DNA of 64,000 bases from Hofstenia miamia (lineage: Eukaryota; Xenacoelomorpha; Acoela). Within the stretch, counting starts at the first letter, position 1; each line of letters begins with the position of its first letter. The DNA lies in contig SCFE01000059.1 of NCBI GenBank assembly GCA_004352715.1, positions 1,036,184 through 1,100,183 of the forward strand, written 5' to 3'. Shown here piece after piece: positions 20,664-36,397 of this stretch. The position numbers and the translations under genes are program-made. Below the pieces are notes generated by a model. That model had not been told where the DNA came from. It was given only the letters and a program-made list of their open reading frames with translations, and ran no database searches.

Positions 20664-23624
20664 ATGCCACGCTATTTAGGAGTTAACTTTTATGAATTGT
20701 ACATATCGTCTACTACTGATATTGCATCTCAATATATATTTTCTGTTTCTCCTATAAGCTTAGAATTCAATAATTCAATACTAAATTTGCAAAATTTGTA
20801 CAGAACGCCCTGGTGTGTTTTTAAGCGCAATTGTTCGGAATGGTTGGAAAATACCGTTGCTTGTATTAATTTCAATAACGTCAATTCTGTGGATTTTAGC
20901 TATGATGCCAAATTTGACGATGAAGGTTCACAAATTATATCCAATGATTATGAATTTCATATGAACGAGAAGCTTATATTATGCGAAAATCAAGAGCCTG
21001 CTTACATGGCACATCTGCTTACGGACCAGTTATGCACTGATTTTAACATCTGTGAAATATCTGTAAACGAATTGTTACCAGACTTTCATGCAAATCCTAT
21101 TATTTCAACATTATCAAATATTCTTAATTCTAGTGAACTCGAAGTTTTTATTCAAGAGGAGTTTTTCGATGCATCTTTGAATTTATTTTCAATTGACAAT
21201 CCCGACTTTCATTTTCAAACTATAAAGGAAGAGGTATTTAATACTAATAGTTTGTGTATAAATCAGGAACAAATATGTTTTCAAGATTTTGCTATTTCAT
21301 TTCAGTCAGATTTCATCCTAATTGAAAATCGCATAGATTCTTTGCTTAGAAAACCAAATTATCGATTGCCGCACATAACACTTTCTTGCAATGAAAGTAT
21401 TTTTTTCTGGGATTTTCCTAATGTAAACTCTCACTTAGTTTTTGTTCCTGAAATTGAAATTTTATCTGATTACAATAATCATCAGTTTTTTGAAATTGAA
21501 AAAATGGAATTATTGCCCGTTAGCGTAGCAAAACCCCACCATTCTGTTGATTTTAATATTACTTCGGATTTATATTTTGAAACGACTGTTTGTGGTCAAG
21601 AAAAAAATTTAATATCATTTGACCTAGATTTTGAGAATTCAGAAGAAATTACATTATCAAGTAGAATATCTGAGATAGTTGGTTTCTTTCCCATTTTACA
21701 TAATCAGAATACTGTTGTACAGGGTTCTTCTTCAAATAAGGAGTTTGATGCAAGCGAAGAAACTTTATCAAATTTAAGAGATGATGAGAAAAAATTGATT
21801 AATAATATATCAAGCAATTCGGATTTTCAATTTGTAGACACGACTAATCTTCCTATTGGAAATAGTAAATTGTTGAATATAAAAAAATTGTTTACAAATT
21901 CCATTGATAAAAGTGTAAAGTTTTCTTTTTTTCAAAAATTACAATCCAACAAGCGCTTGTTTGTTGATCAAGCTAGGGAAGTATCTCCACAGCCATATCA
22001 CCCTGCATTAAATCAAAGTTGCCTATCAAACAATTTCAATTTTAATAAAATACATTTTAACATGCCAACATCTATCTCATTTTTGGGATTATCAAGTTCG
22101 TTCTTTAGTTCTAACAATTCCAACACACAGGAGTATTTTCCTAAAATATTAAACACATCGATCTCGAAAATTCATAAAGATCAATTTTCTAATCGATTAA
22201 TAAATTGTAAATTTAATTTAGACCTAATCGCAATAGTAGATAATTTAAATAGTTTATCATTAAATCCACAAACGCGATTAATTGGCGAAGGCGTTTTTCA
22301 AGCAATAAAAAATATCTGGGAAGTTGACAGAAATACGATTGTAAATACGATTGAAGGCCTTAATGATAACGAAAATGTAGTATATTCTAATTGTTTGCAA
22401 ATTTATTTATTACAATGTTTCTTAAATTGTGCAATTAGTTGTGATTTTGAAACACTTAACGATTTAATTAAAGATGCAAGCGCTTCGAACTATAAATTTA
22501 ATGACACTATGGTAATTATTAACAACTTATCAAGCATTCATCCAAAGATGAAATGTTTACAAAATATTTTAAATTTTGTGTACCGCTTTAAAAACGATTT
22601 CAATGTCCTTATTATTTCGAAATTTCCATGTGTTGACTTCCTATCTAATATCTGTGTTTTTATTGAGAAACATTTTGATGTTAGCGCTGATTATATTTTA
22701 CCTCAGAATGACATTTCAAGTCGTGTTTTCAATTGTGACAATAATGATGTTTCTGTAATTGTTCTTTCAGAGCAATCTATCAAAAGCAATTTGATATTCA
22801 CGAATGTTGATTGGGTGATTGAATATCATGTGGAGTCTAACGAACTGTTCTATGGTAGAATTTGTACTGAAAAACAAATAAATATTTGTGGAATATGTTT
22901 GGAATCAGTTGAAGATGTCGAAGATTTGCAAGAAATTTCTGATTATTGTTCTGTTATTTCAACATCTTCTTCTAATAAGTATGTTCATCTTATTCAGCGG
23001 TTAAAGAAAATGTATGTGATATATGAAGCTGTTTTTCACAAAGACAAATTTTTATCGGAAAATGTAATTGCACTCAATGAAAATACGTGCCTGCTTATTA
23101 AACAATCCTTCAACTTTCAATATTTATTCATTTTGGAACGACTTAATAGGATCTTCGACACATGTATAGTCGTTACTTCAGTTGACTGCTCAAATTTTGC
23201 GCATGAACGCCTTCTGTTTCTGCGTTTTGTTCACTTCGAAAATGAAGAAGATTTATTTATTAAAATTGAGAGCATTATTAGAACATATTCCGATTTATCC
23301 GCATTAAATTTTTCTCAAAAATTAATGACATTGCCTGCTAAAGTTTCGTATTTATTGCAGTTTGGATTCTTAAATTCGTTTTCTTTAAGGCTTTTATTTT
23401 CCAGCAATTTAGAAGTTATAGAAATGACTAACGAATGTTTGCTGAATAGTTTTCCCACCATCCCAAAACAATCCATTTGTTGTTTATTACAATTTAATGA
23501 ACATAGGCAATCTCAAGAGAGTGTGTGCGAAAATGCCACACAACCGCCTCTAAAGAAAAAGCGACTTGTGTATAAACGAGCGTCAAACAAAAAAAATGGC
23601 CAAACACGATTAATGTTTGTGTAA
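20664..23624 (+). CDS. Divergent XPF-superfamily protein, SHOC1/ZIP2-like (tentative)
   Basis: A single uninterrupted frame of 986 codons. The ATG at 20664 is the first in frame; a GTG at 20649 is not a likely start, and TTTTAG just before it could be a splice acceptor from a non-coding 5' exon. Residues 1-550 are low-similarity, rich in Phe, Asn, Ser and acidic residues. From about 600 a helicase-like second domain appears, with HPKMKCLQNILNFVYRFKND at about 626 and VLIISKF, as in XPF/FANCM relatives. An XPF nuclease-like fold follows (NTCLLIKQS at about 808, FDTCIVVTSVD), lacking the ERKxxxD catalytic residues. A helical C-terminal region (about 875-940) could be the HhH pair. PLKKKRLVYKRA near 962 looks like a nuclear signal. 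An inactive XPF-like protein of this size suggests SHOC1/ZIP2, the meiotic crossover factor that works with SPO16. FANCM- or EME1-type relatives are alternatives. Confidence 0.5.
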   Translation: MPRYLGVNFYELYISSTTDIASQYIFSVSPISLEFNNSILNLQNLYRTPWCVFKRNCSEWLENTVACINFNNVNSVDFSYDAKFDDEGSQIISNDYEFHMNEKLILCENQEPAYMAHLLTDQLCTDFNICEISVNELLPDFHANPIISTLSNILNSSELEVFIQEEFFDASLNLFSIDNPDFHFQTIKEEVFNTNSLCINQEQICFQDFAISFQSDFILIENRIDSLLRKPNYRLPHITLSCNESIFFWDFPNVNSHLVFVPEIEILSDYNNHQFFEIEKMELLPVSVAKPHHSVDFNITSDLYFETTVCGQEKNLISFDLDFENSEEITLSSRISEIVGFFPILHNQNTVVQGSSSNKEFDASEETLSNLRDDEKKLINNISSNSDFQFVDTTNLPIGNSKLLNIKKLFTNSIDKSVKFSFFQKLQSNKRLFVDQAREVSPQPYHPALNQSCLSNNFNFNKIHFNMPTSISFLGLSSSFFSSNNSNTQEYFPKILNTSISKIHKDQFSNRLINCKFNLDLIAIVDNLNSLSLNPQTRLIGEGVFQAIKNIWEVDRNTIVNTIEGLNDNENVVYSNCLQIYLLQCFLNCAISCDFETLNDLIKDASASNYKFNDTMVIINNLSSIHPKMKCLQNILNFVYRFKNDFNVLIISKFPCVDFLSNICVFIEKHFDVSADYILPQNDISSRVFNCDNNDVSVIVLSEQSIKSNLIFTNVDWVIEYHVESNELFYGRICTEKQINICGICLESVEDVEDLQEISDYCSVISTSSSNKYVHLIQRLKKMYVIYEAVFHKDKFLSENVIALNENTCLLIKQSFNFQYLFILERLNRIFDTCIVVTSVDCSNFAHERLLFLRFVHFENEEDLFIKIESIIRTYSDLSALNFSQKLMTLPAKVSYLLQFGFLNSFSLRLLFSSNLEVIEMTNECLLNSFPTIPKQSICCLLQFNEHRQSQESVCENATQPPLKKKRLVYKRASNKKNGQTRLMFV

Positions 23625-25237
23625 ACTCTTCTCCATTTTCTAAGTTTTGCTACATTCAAATTTTGATTGTAATTTTTAATATTTAGTCTTCTATATTTTA
23701 TGCTTGATACTTTTTGAAATGTTAATATGGTTTTGTCATTTTACACAAAATATCTTATCAATTTAATGAAAATTTAATGAAATGGGCCAATTAGTTTGTT
23801 ATTGCATGCATATCTTTTGTGCTTAGTTTTTATTATATATATTTTGAAGCGTTGCTTAGTTCTTTCTAGTTATAACTCGTTATTTATTTACATTTAATAT
23901 TGACAAATTTCTTTGCTACTAAGTGTTTTCATCTAGTTTGGATTTCTTATGGTAGATTTTTATCACGAATGTGTGCGCCACATTATTTTGTATATTTATT
24001 TCACATTAACTTAAAATTGAATCCACATTTAATATTATGCATGCAACTTTCAATTTTTAATTTTTGTAAAATTTTAATAATTAGGTTTTGTTGGAATAGT
24101 TTCTTTTTTTGCATTCAATAATTCAATTTATTTTATTATGGATATAAAAAGGTCTAATTGATTACCATTAATAAGTAATTTAGCAATAGAAATAATGCAG
24201 ATGAAGAAGGCATTGTGTGTGTGCGGGGGGGGGGGGGGGNNNNNNNNNNNNNNNNNNNNNNNNNNNNNNNTAGGGGTGGTTGGGTGTTGTGAAGGCATTA
24301 GAATCATTAGAGCGTGTAGAGTACAAAGGGGTGAATTCAATATAATCAATGGGATTCATACGTTGAGTTAGTGGCGTAGAATTTTAACAAAGAAAGAAAA
24401 AGTTCACTTAACGCGCAACGTCGTTGAATAATCCCAGCTTATGAAAAAGTTGAAAAAACCAAACAGGCATATTTCATAATGCAAATTTAAAATGTATACA
24501 ATAATTGTTTTGGAAACATTCCTGATCATGTATTAGATTAACAGTAATTTTAGTATTTTTGTTTATATTTGGGGCTTTGAAATTCTTTTTTGCAGGAAAT
24601 AATTATATATTCAAGTTCTATACTTGTGAAACAAAATTTATTTTAATTTAACTAAAATTTGTTAAAAAGAAATTTTCATTTAGGCCTTGCTCCTTGAGCA
24701 TATACATTAAATGTCTTAATACCTTGTAAAAATATTTAGAAACTGTACAGCATCAAATACTATAATTTATAACTTAACACAAAGTATTTTTAGCAAGTTA
24801 TCAAATTCACAAAAATTTATTTTTCATGAAACTAAGAGGTTCTATTAATTGAAGAAAATTTCTAGTCAAATTATATGTTTGGTTTTTAAATTTACAGATC
24901 CATCAGTAGTTATTTGAAATCCATTGATGCTGCTATTCTTGCAGATTTTCTAAGAAAACATTCTACGCTTGCGTATTCTTTTTATTAGAAGACAAGTGCA
25001 GTTGAATGTCTAATAAAAAAAGTGTAATTATTTATATTGCGGTTGCTGCATACATTTTCGTAGAATTGTTGAAATTTGCCTTATTGCATATCATTGATTT
25101 TTTAATTAAATATTGCACTACTTTGGAATATAATTATTTCACACGTTGTTTTTAATTTACATTGTTTTTATTTTGTCTTTTTATGTTTGCTTTAGGACAA
25201 ATGTTTACTTAAAGCTAAAACTTTTTTAGTATTTTTC
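23625..25237. other. Intergenic, with gap and G-run
   Basis: AT-rich DNA between the two host genes. A GTGTGTGTGCG stretch and a run of at least 13 G end in a 31-base gap at 24240-24270. No gene is seen; the frames that cross the gap are chance. TTGCTTTAG near 25187-25195, 40 bases before the proteasome-gene ATG, could be an acceptor for a 5' untranslated exon. Confidence 0.6.
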
Positions 25238-29094
<3,857 letters not shown>

Positions 29095-29559
29095 TTAGTG
29101 GGTGTTTTATATCATTTTGTTATAGGCTTTAATTTGAAACATTTTTATGAACAGTTTGAAATGAATAGATTTACAACGTTGTTAAGATGTTGAAAAGCAT
29201 CCTAATGACATTCATTTATTGTACATATTTTTTAATTCTTTGGGACAGTGTATTTCAATTTAAAAATGTTTTTGACAAAGAATGTATATGTATATCCTAA
29301 TACCACTCTTGATGCATAATTTTTTTCTCATGTTCCTCAATATCTTTGCTATTCTTTATTAAACAAGTATTTATACCTATCTCGTATATACCTAGCATTC
29401 CTGTATACACATACTATGAGCTATGTCCAAACAAAAATAATAATTTTTAATATATGCTTCAAACAAATATCAGAAAATGATTACAATGAGCAATGGCAAA
29501 CCAAGTTTTTTAATTTTCTTAACATTTCCGCAAAGGCTTTGTTCTTGATTTTCCTTCTC

Positions 29560-30905
29560 AATAATAACAATAACATGTATTCCCAATTGCGAAATATATA
29601 CAAGCAAAAGAGGGAAATTTGAAAAGAAATTACTCAAAAACAAAGCTGCTATTTCCGGCATTGAACGCTCGTATTGAGGCAGGAACATAAGATTAGGCAT
29701 GACGTGTTGTACGACACAGCTTAGGACGAATAGACTTTCCATGTCTTATTGTTTTCACTTCCAGCTTGTGCCAATCGCCACTTCTTCCACATAGATATTT
29801 TTGAAAATGTTTCTGTACCTGCTGCAATCTACGTTCCTTCATGGAAGCAATAAGTCTGGTCTCACAGCATCTCTGCACGGCGTTTAATTTTCTCAATCTT
29901 CTCTTCGTCTTCTTAGTTTAAGGAGTAAGCAAACACAGGGTTCCCATATTCAATTAAACTTAGGACATTTTGTTTCATGTATATCGTAAGAACCTTGTGA
30001 GGAGCACCACAAGCACGAAGCTTATACATCATGTACAGTGCTGATTAGCTTTCTGAAGTCTGCGTCTAACGTGTGACTTCCATTTTAGGTCCCCAGTAAG
30101 TACAAATCCAAGAAGTGTAGCTTCATCAACAGTTGGGATGCATGAATCTTGAATAACTGTACAGGGGAGCGACATAGCGATTCGACCACGGCTGTGTGAA
30201 AATTCAATTCAGTTCTTTGGTTTTATCGACATTGAGTATCAGCATATCTTTTTCGCATTGGTAACTTTGGAATTGCGACTTATCTTTAACCTCTGCTACT
30301 AAGTTCGTGTCGTCAGCGTACTTCACTAAAATCTTATCGTTATTCGGTGGTTCCTGTGATACCCTCATATCATCGGTAAAAATGACAAAAAGCAAGGGAG
30401 ATATAACTTCACCCTGTGGAACGCCCACATGAAGTGTAACTTTCATACTTCTTGCATCAGAATGAATTGTAACAATACATCGGTCACTAAGAAAACTGAT
30501 AATCCAATTTATTATCTAATATAGAATGCGTAAATCTATAAGTTTCTGGATCAATTTAATATGATGTATTGTATCAAAGGCGCTTAAAAAATCAAGCAAA
30601 AGTACCCGCGGGGAAGAAGAATCGACGAAAACTAACTTCTCTATCATAAAATGTATAATCTCTATAATAGCATCCGTCGTTAAAAACCTTTCCGATATGT
30701 GAATTAAAAGTCATCCAAACTGATTTCTTGCAGTAAATAGTGCTTCATTATCTTTTGACACGCTTTACCTCCAAAGGACATAACAGTGATTGGCCTGAGA
30801 TCTTTTATTTTCGTAGTCTTATAAATTTTCATTAGCGAGCGTATTATACCCTTCTTCCAAGTGTACTCACAGCATATTGTGATAAAATAATGTTGGGTTT
30901 TCAAA
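29560..30905 (-). mobile_element. LINE remnant (reverse transcriptase to 3' end)
   Basis: The - strand frames contain KDLRPITVMSFGGKACQKI (about 30800), the RT motif GVPQGEVISPLLFVIF (about 30415-30370), KYADDTNLVAEV with the catalytic YADD (about 30325), and a late segment KLNAVQRCCETRLIASMKER (about 29890-29830). This is the non-LTR RT order. It is truncated at its 5' end near 30905, and stops and frame changes lie between the blocks. The 3' end is marked by a GTTATTGTTATTATT simple repeat (about 29561-29577). It begins about 470 bp after the PSMC6 stop codon. Confidence 0.8.
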
Positions 30906-31414
30906 TTAAGTCTATGTATATGTATATATGTGTTAGTTTTTGCCTGATTTGCGAAATTTATTATAAGATTTTAGATTTTCACTAAGTGTTGCTTGCTTGT
31001 ATGTTGTATTTGAACAAATATTCCCAAATCGGTGAAGGAGTATTGGTGAAGCTCAAAACGACTGAATTTTCAAAAAACTATATTAATCACAACATATTAT
31101 AGTGTAGGTTTTTCATGCCATTATAAGTCCATCTAAATTGTATTTTGAGACTTTACGTTGCAGTAGTCGATTTTACGTTTGTAAGCCTTCTCGTTTGCTT
31201 AAATATATTTCGTTCAGATGGTTTTGCATTAAATTATTTAATTTTTTGTAGTGTTTGCAAAGTCATTAATGCAATCACACTTTAGCTGTAAATCATCCTC
31301 TCATTTGTCCAAATGTAGTTGAATTATACTTTAGAAAAGTCAGTAGGTAAATTTGAAAACAATGGCGTTCAACTGCTAAGAGACTTTAGTATCCACAATT
31401 TAAACCTCAATCCA

Positions 31415-32030
31415 ACAATAACAACAAAAAGACTTTATTGCTAATTAAGCAAAGAAATTTGACAAATTAATTTAAAACAAATTCAATATTTCTTATAAAG
31501 CAAATTCTTAGAATTGCATATATTACAATTACAAACTAAAAAATGAGTACAAATATTATTAAATGCATATAAATCAATAAATTGTTGTTTAAATAAATCT
31601 TCTAATTGCCTTTTAACTATTGAAGATCTATCAAAGAGATCAATGTTTGTATTTAAATGGACGTAATTTGCTAATTTAGTAATACGACTAAAGAAGAAAT
31701 TATCGGTTTTAATCTTCTTGTTAATTTTGCACTTGAAAAGCGTTTTATTATAGAGCCGTAGTCCTTGTTTCGGAATATATAGGTAAACGTAGTCAAAGAT
31801 ATTAAAATCAATGTTATTTTTAAGCATACTATTAAATTGAATAAGATCAATGAGTTGTAATTGCATTGAAAGTGGCAATAAATTCCGTTTAATTAATCTC
31901 TTCTTATAGTCCGTAATATTCAAAATCCATTTCGAACAGCGTTTTTGAAAATTTTCACTTCTAACAATAGCGCATCTGCTGGGAAACCAAACAGATCCAT
32001 AGATAAGGATTGATCTTATTGCAGTTATGT
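31415..32030 (-). mobile_element. LINE 3'-end remnant
   Basis: A - strand frame of 146 codons (31923-31483) reads YKKRLIKRNLLPLSMQLQLI, then FNIFDYVYLYIPKQGLR and FFFSRITKLANYV, the C-terminal tail of many non-LTR reverse transcriptases. The preceding LIYGSVWFPSR and ENFQKRCSKWIL (32020-31930) are also typical, in an adjacent frame. The element ends with AATAAAGTC and a TTG-rich tail at 31415-31442. Only the last 600 bp remain. Confidence 0.75.
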
Positions 32031-33489
32031 ATATACTTCTTTTGTCACAAACAATACAGAATTCTGTGTTTTCCTTTTTAGAAATCGAAAACCATTTAAA
32101 CTATTCAAATAACATATACAGTGTTACTCAAAATAATATTGGAAATATTAATTTTACATGCTTCAAAATCAGTAAAGGCCAAAAGCAAAGTTATGTAGGT
32201 AGACTACTATTAGCCATTACAGATAAAACAATTTCTTATTTAATTGAGGTCTCTGGAAGTAATTGCACCTTAAGGATTGAATTCATTTGGGCAATTAGAT
32301 TATAACAGTTTCTATTATGAAAATGAGTGAAGAAGATAAAGTACCAATAACGAAATATTATATATTTAATAAAATAGCATGCTCATCAAAATGATTTCTT
32401 GAACTTGGGAAATTTCATATAACCATTTATTGAAATGTACATTTGTTCCCTGCATGGTTATGCAGTAATTTGAAGAAATAGATAAGAAGATCATTGTCGC
32501 CAAAAAAAACTAAATATTAGCCAGAATTCTGAATTTCTACCACATACTTTCAAAATTTGATGTTGAATTCTTAAGTATATTTAAGAGTAATGCCTAAGTA
32601 AACTTTTAAAAAAATTAAGAAATTGTTGAGAGAGCCTTAAATATTTCAGAAATACAGTTCCGTTCTGAACGTATGTTTAATTTAAATGCTGTGGTTTGAA
32701 AGAAGTTTCATCAATGAGATAAAAAACTAATTTAAATTGGAGGAAAGGGAATTCAGTCATCATTCCCTTTCATTCTCACCTTAGATATATTTCTTTTAAT
32801 TTTATAATGAGTATTCTATTCTTTCATTTCTATGTTTTTCAGTTCGTGTGGGTTTAAAATAATGATTTTGTTTTTAGTAAAATCAGCGCTTAATCGTCAA
32901 TACTGTTTGATGGTGTTATTGCTACGCATCACAAAGTTCAAAAATTTTAGACGATTGAATTCTTGGTTGGTATTTTTCAAATAGTTATTGAGTTGTTTTA
33001 AATAAGCTATTTTTTAGAAATTATTGCACATGACTTTTAACTTAATTCATTTAATGTTTGTGTTCTTCTTAGTTGCTATGAAATTTAATTCGGTATAGTT
33101 GAACAATGCATACACAACCAAAGCGGTGCTTATTTATCAGGCTATATCATCCATACTTATGCTAAATTTGCCGAAGGTATTAATATATATTTTTGAGAAA
33201 GTTTACGTAAGTTTCAATTCTAATGGTTAGCATTTAATACATATTATATTTTGTATAATGATTTGTTCCAATGTTATTAAAGGTCCTGCAGAGAAAAAAC
33301 GTACCAATCTTTTAAATTCATTTACAATTTTAGAATTTGTAATTAATGAATTCGAAATATCAAATCAATCCAAAGATCAAATGCTCCAATTTAATTTCTA
33401 AAATGAAGAAGGAATTTTTCGATTTGCCTAAGCGATAGACCTTCAAGTGTAAAAACACAACAGTCTCTCCCCGATAAATATAACCTAAA
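32031..33489. other. Intergenic, nothing recognised
   Basis: AT-rich DNA between two LINE remnants, without a convincing frame, RNA gene or element end. Confidence 0.6.
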
Positions 33490-35106
33490 AGTTTCACCTA
33501 CCGCAAAAGTACACAAATAAATAACCACAGTGTCAAGCAAATTATTACAACAGAAAGATGGCAAACTAAATCCCAAAGAATTCAAAAAATTAGTAGGCAA
33601 TGTCGAAAAAATTATCAAAATTATTGATAGTAGTAATGCAATCATTGATCACCTCTCAATTTCAAAAAATGACATTATTCTGCAATGTTCTAATGATTAC
33701 GAAACCAAGATTATTGAAAAAAAGCTTTCGAAAATTAAAAATATTTCATTAAAATCCTCAACTAATTTCATGTCTAAGATAAAACTATCAAGTATTCCAT
33801 TGTATGAAGATGTAGAAGAGTATTTCAAAAACAAATTATTTGAAAAAAACGATAAATTATTCAATGAAATTTAAGAGGAAGAATTTTCATTAATATTTGC
33901 ATACACCAACAAATATTACAATTGTGAAGAAGCGATCTTCAAGGTTTCTCCAAAGGTGAGATCAATACTTCTATACAATAAAATATGATTTGGTTTTACA
34001 ACGTTGCATATCAGTGATCATTTATACGTTAAAATGTGTTCGAAGTGTAGTAAATTTGGTCACACAAAAAATCATGTGTAAAATCATAATTACACAAAAT
34101 ATCCAAACAAAAATTGCAATGATCAGCATTGTTGCATAAACTGTTTTAACTCCAATAAGTATAATAACAACCCCACAAATCAATACATTTTAATACATTT
34201 AACAAAGAATGTCCTCGATACAAATAACAATTACAAATTACAAGATTAAATAAATCCAGCCCTAATAACAAATGTATCATTTCATTTACGCAATTAAAAA
34301 TAATAATAGGTCTTAATAAATGTACAATTAAATACATAAAGTATCACAAATAAATGATAAATTTTGTGATCTATTAAACAATTTTAATTTAAACTCTTAT
34401 TGTTTGAATTATAGAAACATGGCTAAAAAATGATGATGATGATAAACTGCGAAGCATAGAAAAACTACTATTTTTCACTAAACAATTACCGTATTTACCC
34501 GTGTATAAGCCGTACCCCGAGTTTGGGAGATTTTTAGGAAAAAAAGTCTTTTAGCAAAATATAAATCTACAAGCACTGAATCAATGAAAAAGATTCATTT
34601 ACATTATTCAGCTATTTCTTACAACTTCGAAGTAAAATTTTAAGTCCCATTCGTGTATTTAATAATTTAATAACTGTACAAGTAAAGTACTGACGTATCA
34701 TCAATAATTACTAAAAGTTCGTTTTAAACAAGGATATTACTTTACTTTAATGTATATTACAGCAAGATCCCGTGCTTAAACTTACATTGTATGTCCAAAT
34801 TAGGTATCTTCGCGAGATGTTTTTCAAGTGTCTCTGTAGATAAGCCGCACCCCCGCTTTGGGGGCAATTTTTCTTGGAAAAAGGTGCGGCTTATACACGG
34901 GTAAATACGGTAACAAAAAATTAAGAGGCAGGGGTGTTCTCCTATCTGTTCCAAAACACTTAAAACCAAAAAAAGAACAGATATTTATTGTAAGAATTCA
35001 AAATACAAAATGTTTATGGATTGAAATCAAGATAAATGAATATATCAAGCTAATAAATATTAGTTATTGTAGTAATAGACAAAAATATAAGGAATTTATA
35101 AAAATT
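33490..35106 (+). mobile_element. LINE 5' half: ORF1 and endonuclease start, split by a MITE
   Basis: ORF1 (33530-33874, then broken) is lysine-rich and is followed at 34030-34165 by zinc knuckles (CSKCSKFGHTKNH; then C-x-x-C-x-N-C-type residues). An ORF2 endonuclease starts near 34410 with ETWLKNDDDD. It resumes after an inserted element with KKLRGRGVLLSVPKHLKPKK (34915-34974), then WIEIKINEYIKLINISY, the usual endonuclease strands. The copy ends at an N at 35107. Stops in ORF1 show decay. The 422-bp element at 34489-34910 therefore jumped into an existing LINE. Confidence 0.75.
34489..34910. mobile_element. 422-bp nonautonomous TIR element (MITE)
   Basis: Left end CCGTATTTACCCGTGTATAA and right end TTATACACGGGTAAATACGG are perfect inverted repeats. 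With a one-base mismatch they extend to about 28 bp (AAGCCG[T/C]ACC). TA flanks both ends (34487-34488, 34911-34912). A further copy of AAGCCGCACC inside the right end gives a subterminal hairpin. There is no transposase. Its superfamily is not certain from the sequence; TA flanks suggest Tc1/mariner-like mobilisation. Confidence 0.85.
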
Positions 35107-35288
35107 NTAAAGTATACAATTGGCGAATTCTAAAATAAAAGTTTTATATAATTATTCATACTTAGCATATTATTGAAACTAATTCAAAGATGTGTTTTAT
35201 TTAATCAACTTTTAAAATTTACAGAAATAATATGCACAACGAAATTTATTATTATATACAAAAAGATATAATATTAACTAGAAATATA

Positions 35289-35292
<4 letters not shown>

Positions 35293-35334
<42 letters not shown>
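35293..35334. repeat. (AT)n microsatellite
   Basis: About 40 bases of AT dinucleotides; frames across it read as Tyr-Ile repeats and are not genes. Confidence 0.95.
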
Positions 35335-35336
<2 letters not shown>

Positions 35337-35920
35337 ATGTTGAATTGTAATTGTCCAATTTAATATAAATAGCGTGCGAAATAATGACATTAGATTGTCT
35401 GTGTAATCCCACAAATTTCTTTCAATTTTAAAATTTAATGAATACCTATAATGCAATAGTTCGAAAACTCCCCCAGATCAATTCAATTATTGACAATAAA
35501 CAGTAGAAACGAAAAGCATATTAAGATTATAACTGCACTAAAATGTGAAATATCTCATTGGATCAATTATTGCGAACCCAGTTGACCAACAGTAAAATCA
35601 GAGAAATGACCCATTGCAGCTCGAAATCACATTTCTTCCATTCACTTCTATCACATGCAGAGAATTTTATTATTGTCAAGGTAAGTTCAAAGTCATGTCT
35701 CTCTAAACTAAAAACAATCCTTCCTTTTATCTCAATCACTACCATTTCTAAGCACAGTGTTCTAACATAAATAACAAAATTATTAAACCATATTCAATTA
35801 TTTAATTTGAAGTTAGGCTGTTTTTAACAATTAATTAGTAAAATTAACTTTATTAACTTCAGAACAGATTATTAAGTATATTAACTTTAAAATGAAATAT
35901 TAACTTTCTATTAATATTAA

Positions 35921-36133
35921 CACTAGAAAGTCTGAGCGGTCAAATTTGACCACTTTGCACATCTTAAATGCATTTGTAATGCCTCATGTAATGATAATTT
36001 AAATAGAAAAATAGCTTATTTTGTGCTTCTGACACTTTTCTTTCATTTGCTTGGTTTTCATTAGTTTTACTTGAATGCGGCAATTCTGACAACTGCATGA
36101 ATTTAAGATATAGAATCCTTAGACTTTCTAGTG
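35921..36133. mobile_element. 213-bp piggyBac-type MITE
   Basis: Inverted ends CACTAGAAAGTCTGAG and CTTAGACTTTCTAGTG are flanked on both sides by TTAA (35917-35920, 36134-36137), the piggyBac target site. A palindrome GGTCAAATTTGACC lies just inside the left end. There is no coding capacity. The second copy in the duplicated block is at 37532-37744. A piggyBac-type transposase remnant lies at 44814-45150, but a direct relation is not shown. Confidence 0.85.
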
Positions 36134-36178
36134 TTAACACAGTGCCTTTTTAATTAAGCCCTACCCAATCACGTAAAG

Positions 36179-36395
36179 CAGTGGTTCCCAACCTTTTTGT
36201 TACATTCCTAGTCATAAGACGAAAATCATAAAAAAATATAGCAGTTTGCGAAGAGGGTTTTCAAAAAAATAAACGTAATTTTTTTTTTAAAGTTTTTTTG
36301 AAATTCCTCATCTGAACTCATAAAATTCCTCCCTAGGGCAGCTGAAAATTCCGATTTACTTTTTCTAAATATCCAATACTGCTTAAAGATTGTTC
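36179..36395. mobile_element. Possible hAT-type terminus
   Basis: CAGTGGTTCCCAACCTTTTT at 36179 resembles a common hAT-family terminus. No matching right end (AACCACTG) was found before the next element, so this is an end fragment or chance similarity. The second copy is at about 37790. Confidence 0.35.
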
Positions 36396-36397
36396 TA

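Noticed and set aside
20360-20686. 108-codon frame upstream of the SHOC1-like gene
   Set aside because: It reads through the GTGGCGA repeat cluster and overlaps the start of the real gene in another frame.
24128-24349. - strand frame with a poly-proline stretch
   Set aside because: Made by a G homopolymer and a gap.
35274-35456. Frame with Tyr-Ile repeats
   Set aside because: Translation of an (AT)n microsatellite.
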